Source: Sporothrix humicola (taxonomy: Eukaryota; Ascomycota; Sordariomycetes; Ophiostomatales; Ophiostomataceae). From it: a DNA stretch of 64,000 bases. The position numbers and the translations under genes are program-made. Below, one piece after another: positions 63,288 through 64,000 of this stretch (its first letter is position 1; each line of letters begins with the position of its first letter). The notes under the pieces are model-generated. The model made no database searches. It worked only from the letters and a program-made list of their open reading frames with translations, and was not told the origin of the DNA. Location of the stretch: positions 56,013-120,012 of the forward strand of contig WNYE01000106.1 of assembly GCA_021396245.1 (NCBI GenBank), read 5' to 3'.

Positions 63288-63894
63288 TCAACACAGGATG
63301 GAACCGCCGTTGTTGGCCACGATGGCGGCTTTGACCTTTAGATCCCTTTCTTCTTCTCTTGTCGACTTCGCGACTTCCTTGGCCTCATCTACAACGGCCT
63401 CCGGCACGGGGATGCGGTTGTTGGCGCAAAGCGTCACGAAGCCCTCAAAAATGACCGTTGTACTCTCCAGTTTTCGTCTCGAGTCTCCTCCTCAAGAACG
63501 TCGGCCTTAACCCCCAACGCCCCGTATTCCCGGGCGAATTGTGCCATCACCGACAGCACGGCACCTTCATTCGCCACTGATGCGGCCTTCACGGCGAGAA
63601 AGCTGCGATCGGTCCCCACAGACCTACCGTCACGCCGGCAGTGGCGATGGTGCAGATACCCGCCACGCCTGCCAGGGCCGCCGTTACGATTTGGTTTGTG
63701 GTCCAGTGGTCGGCGTCGGTGGCGGCGGTGGCGGCGCCAGAAGAGGCAGCCTCGTCACGGGAGACGGGGTATGGCCGGCAAGCCGGCTGGTCAATCCCGT
63801 CGAGCGGGGTGGCATCATCCACAGGGCGACCGTAGGCCACCCCGGCACAAAATGCCAGCCCGACCACGAGCACGGCCAGAATTGCCGTGCGCAT
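63288..63894 (-). pseudogene. Small secreted-type protein gene broken by apparent frameshifts
   Basis: ATG 63894 begins a signal peptide (MRTAILAVLVVGLAFCAGVA) and a 101-codon frame ending at TGA 63589-63591. It includes a second hydrophobic stretch (ALAGVAGICTIATAGVTVGL). A second frame (about 63619-63440) continues with coding-like sequence (FLAVKAASVANEGAVLSVMA). A third frame (about 63470-63288) reads VIFEGFVTLCANNRIPVPEA and ends KVKAAIVANNGGSILC. The second and third pieces share a VKAAxVANxG motif although they are in different frames, so they likely belonged to one protein. No intron of plausible length joins them. Either two indels have broken the gene or the sequence has errors. The family is not recognised. 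Confidence 0.4.
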
Positions 63895-64000
63895 ATTCAA
63901 GGGCAAGGCGGCCCGGCCCGGCGAAGCTGGGCTGGACGCGGCCGGGTGCGGCGCGGCCGGGCTGGGTGCAGCGGGGCGGGGCGAGACTAGGCTGGCCTGG
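63895..64000. other. Extremely GC-rich, G-rich window edge
   Basis: The last ~100 bp are built of GGCC, GGGC, CGGG and GGCTGGG words, with many G-runs on the plus strand, unlike any other spacer in the window. It lies directly upstream of the minus-strand ATG at 63894. The right neighbour is outside the window. Confidence 0.6.

Overview
The window is nuclear DNA from a filamentous ascomycete (Pezizomycotina), most likely a Sordariomycete. The evidence is: short spliceosomal introns (54-70 nt) with GTRNGY-type donors and CTAAY branch sites 10-20 nt before the acceptor; GC-rich third codon positions; a Zn2Cys6 regulator; LIP-family lipase, PhyB-type phosphatase and GH33/GH106-type secreted enzymes; and an intron-bearing tRNA-Ser. 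The sequence alone does not fix the genus. Genes are sparse: 18 supported protein genes, one tRNA and two apparently broken genes, separated by 0.5-4 kb AT-richer spacers full of purine/pyrimidine tracts and short tandem repeats.

Layout. 1-16 kb: NIPA-type Mg2+ transporter with a very long disordered tail (+), an aberrant Ras-like GTPase (+) and a GPI-anchored small secreted protein (-), followed by a 4 kb spacer ending in an 11-copy 9-bp repeat. 16-33 kb, all minus strand: GH106-like glycoside hydrolase, MFS transporter, F-box protein, DUF1308 protein, a small unknown protein and tRNA-Ser(CGA). 33.5-48 kb: a DHDPS/N-acetylneuraminate-lyase superfamily aldolase (-) divergent from a Dal5/Tna1-type MFS permease (+), two tandem Ser-rich secreted paralogues (-), an aldo-keto reductase (-), a GH33 sialidase (+), and a Zn2Cys6 transcription factor (-) convergent with the sialidase. 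49.8-60 kb: N,N-dimethylformamidase-like amidohydrolase (+), secretory lipase (-) and histidine acid phosphatase/phytase (-). 61.8-64 kb: two unrecognised reading frames carrying an in-frame stop or frameshifts, then an extremely GC-rich edge.

How the genes may work together. Much of the content is secreted hydrolysis plus uptake: glycoside hydrolases, lipase, phosphatase, amidase, three MFS/NIPA transporters and cell-surface Ser-rich proteins. The 33.5-48 kb block has the parts list of a carbon-scavenging cluster: exo-sialidase, permease, pyruvate-releasing aldolase, reductase and local regulator. A sialic acid/Kdn catabolic cluster is the most interesting hypothesis, but aldolase specificity cannot be read from sequence alone.

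Other main leads are a Ras-like protein with Asn at the P-loop Ser/Thr position and no DxxG motif, and a strand-biased dispersed octamer TGTAAGTG in the spacers whose close relative forms the 9-bp tandem array. All coordinates and counts come from reading by eye; no search was run.
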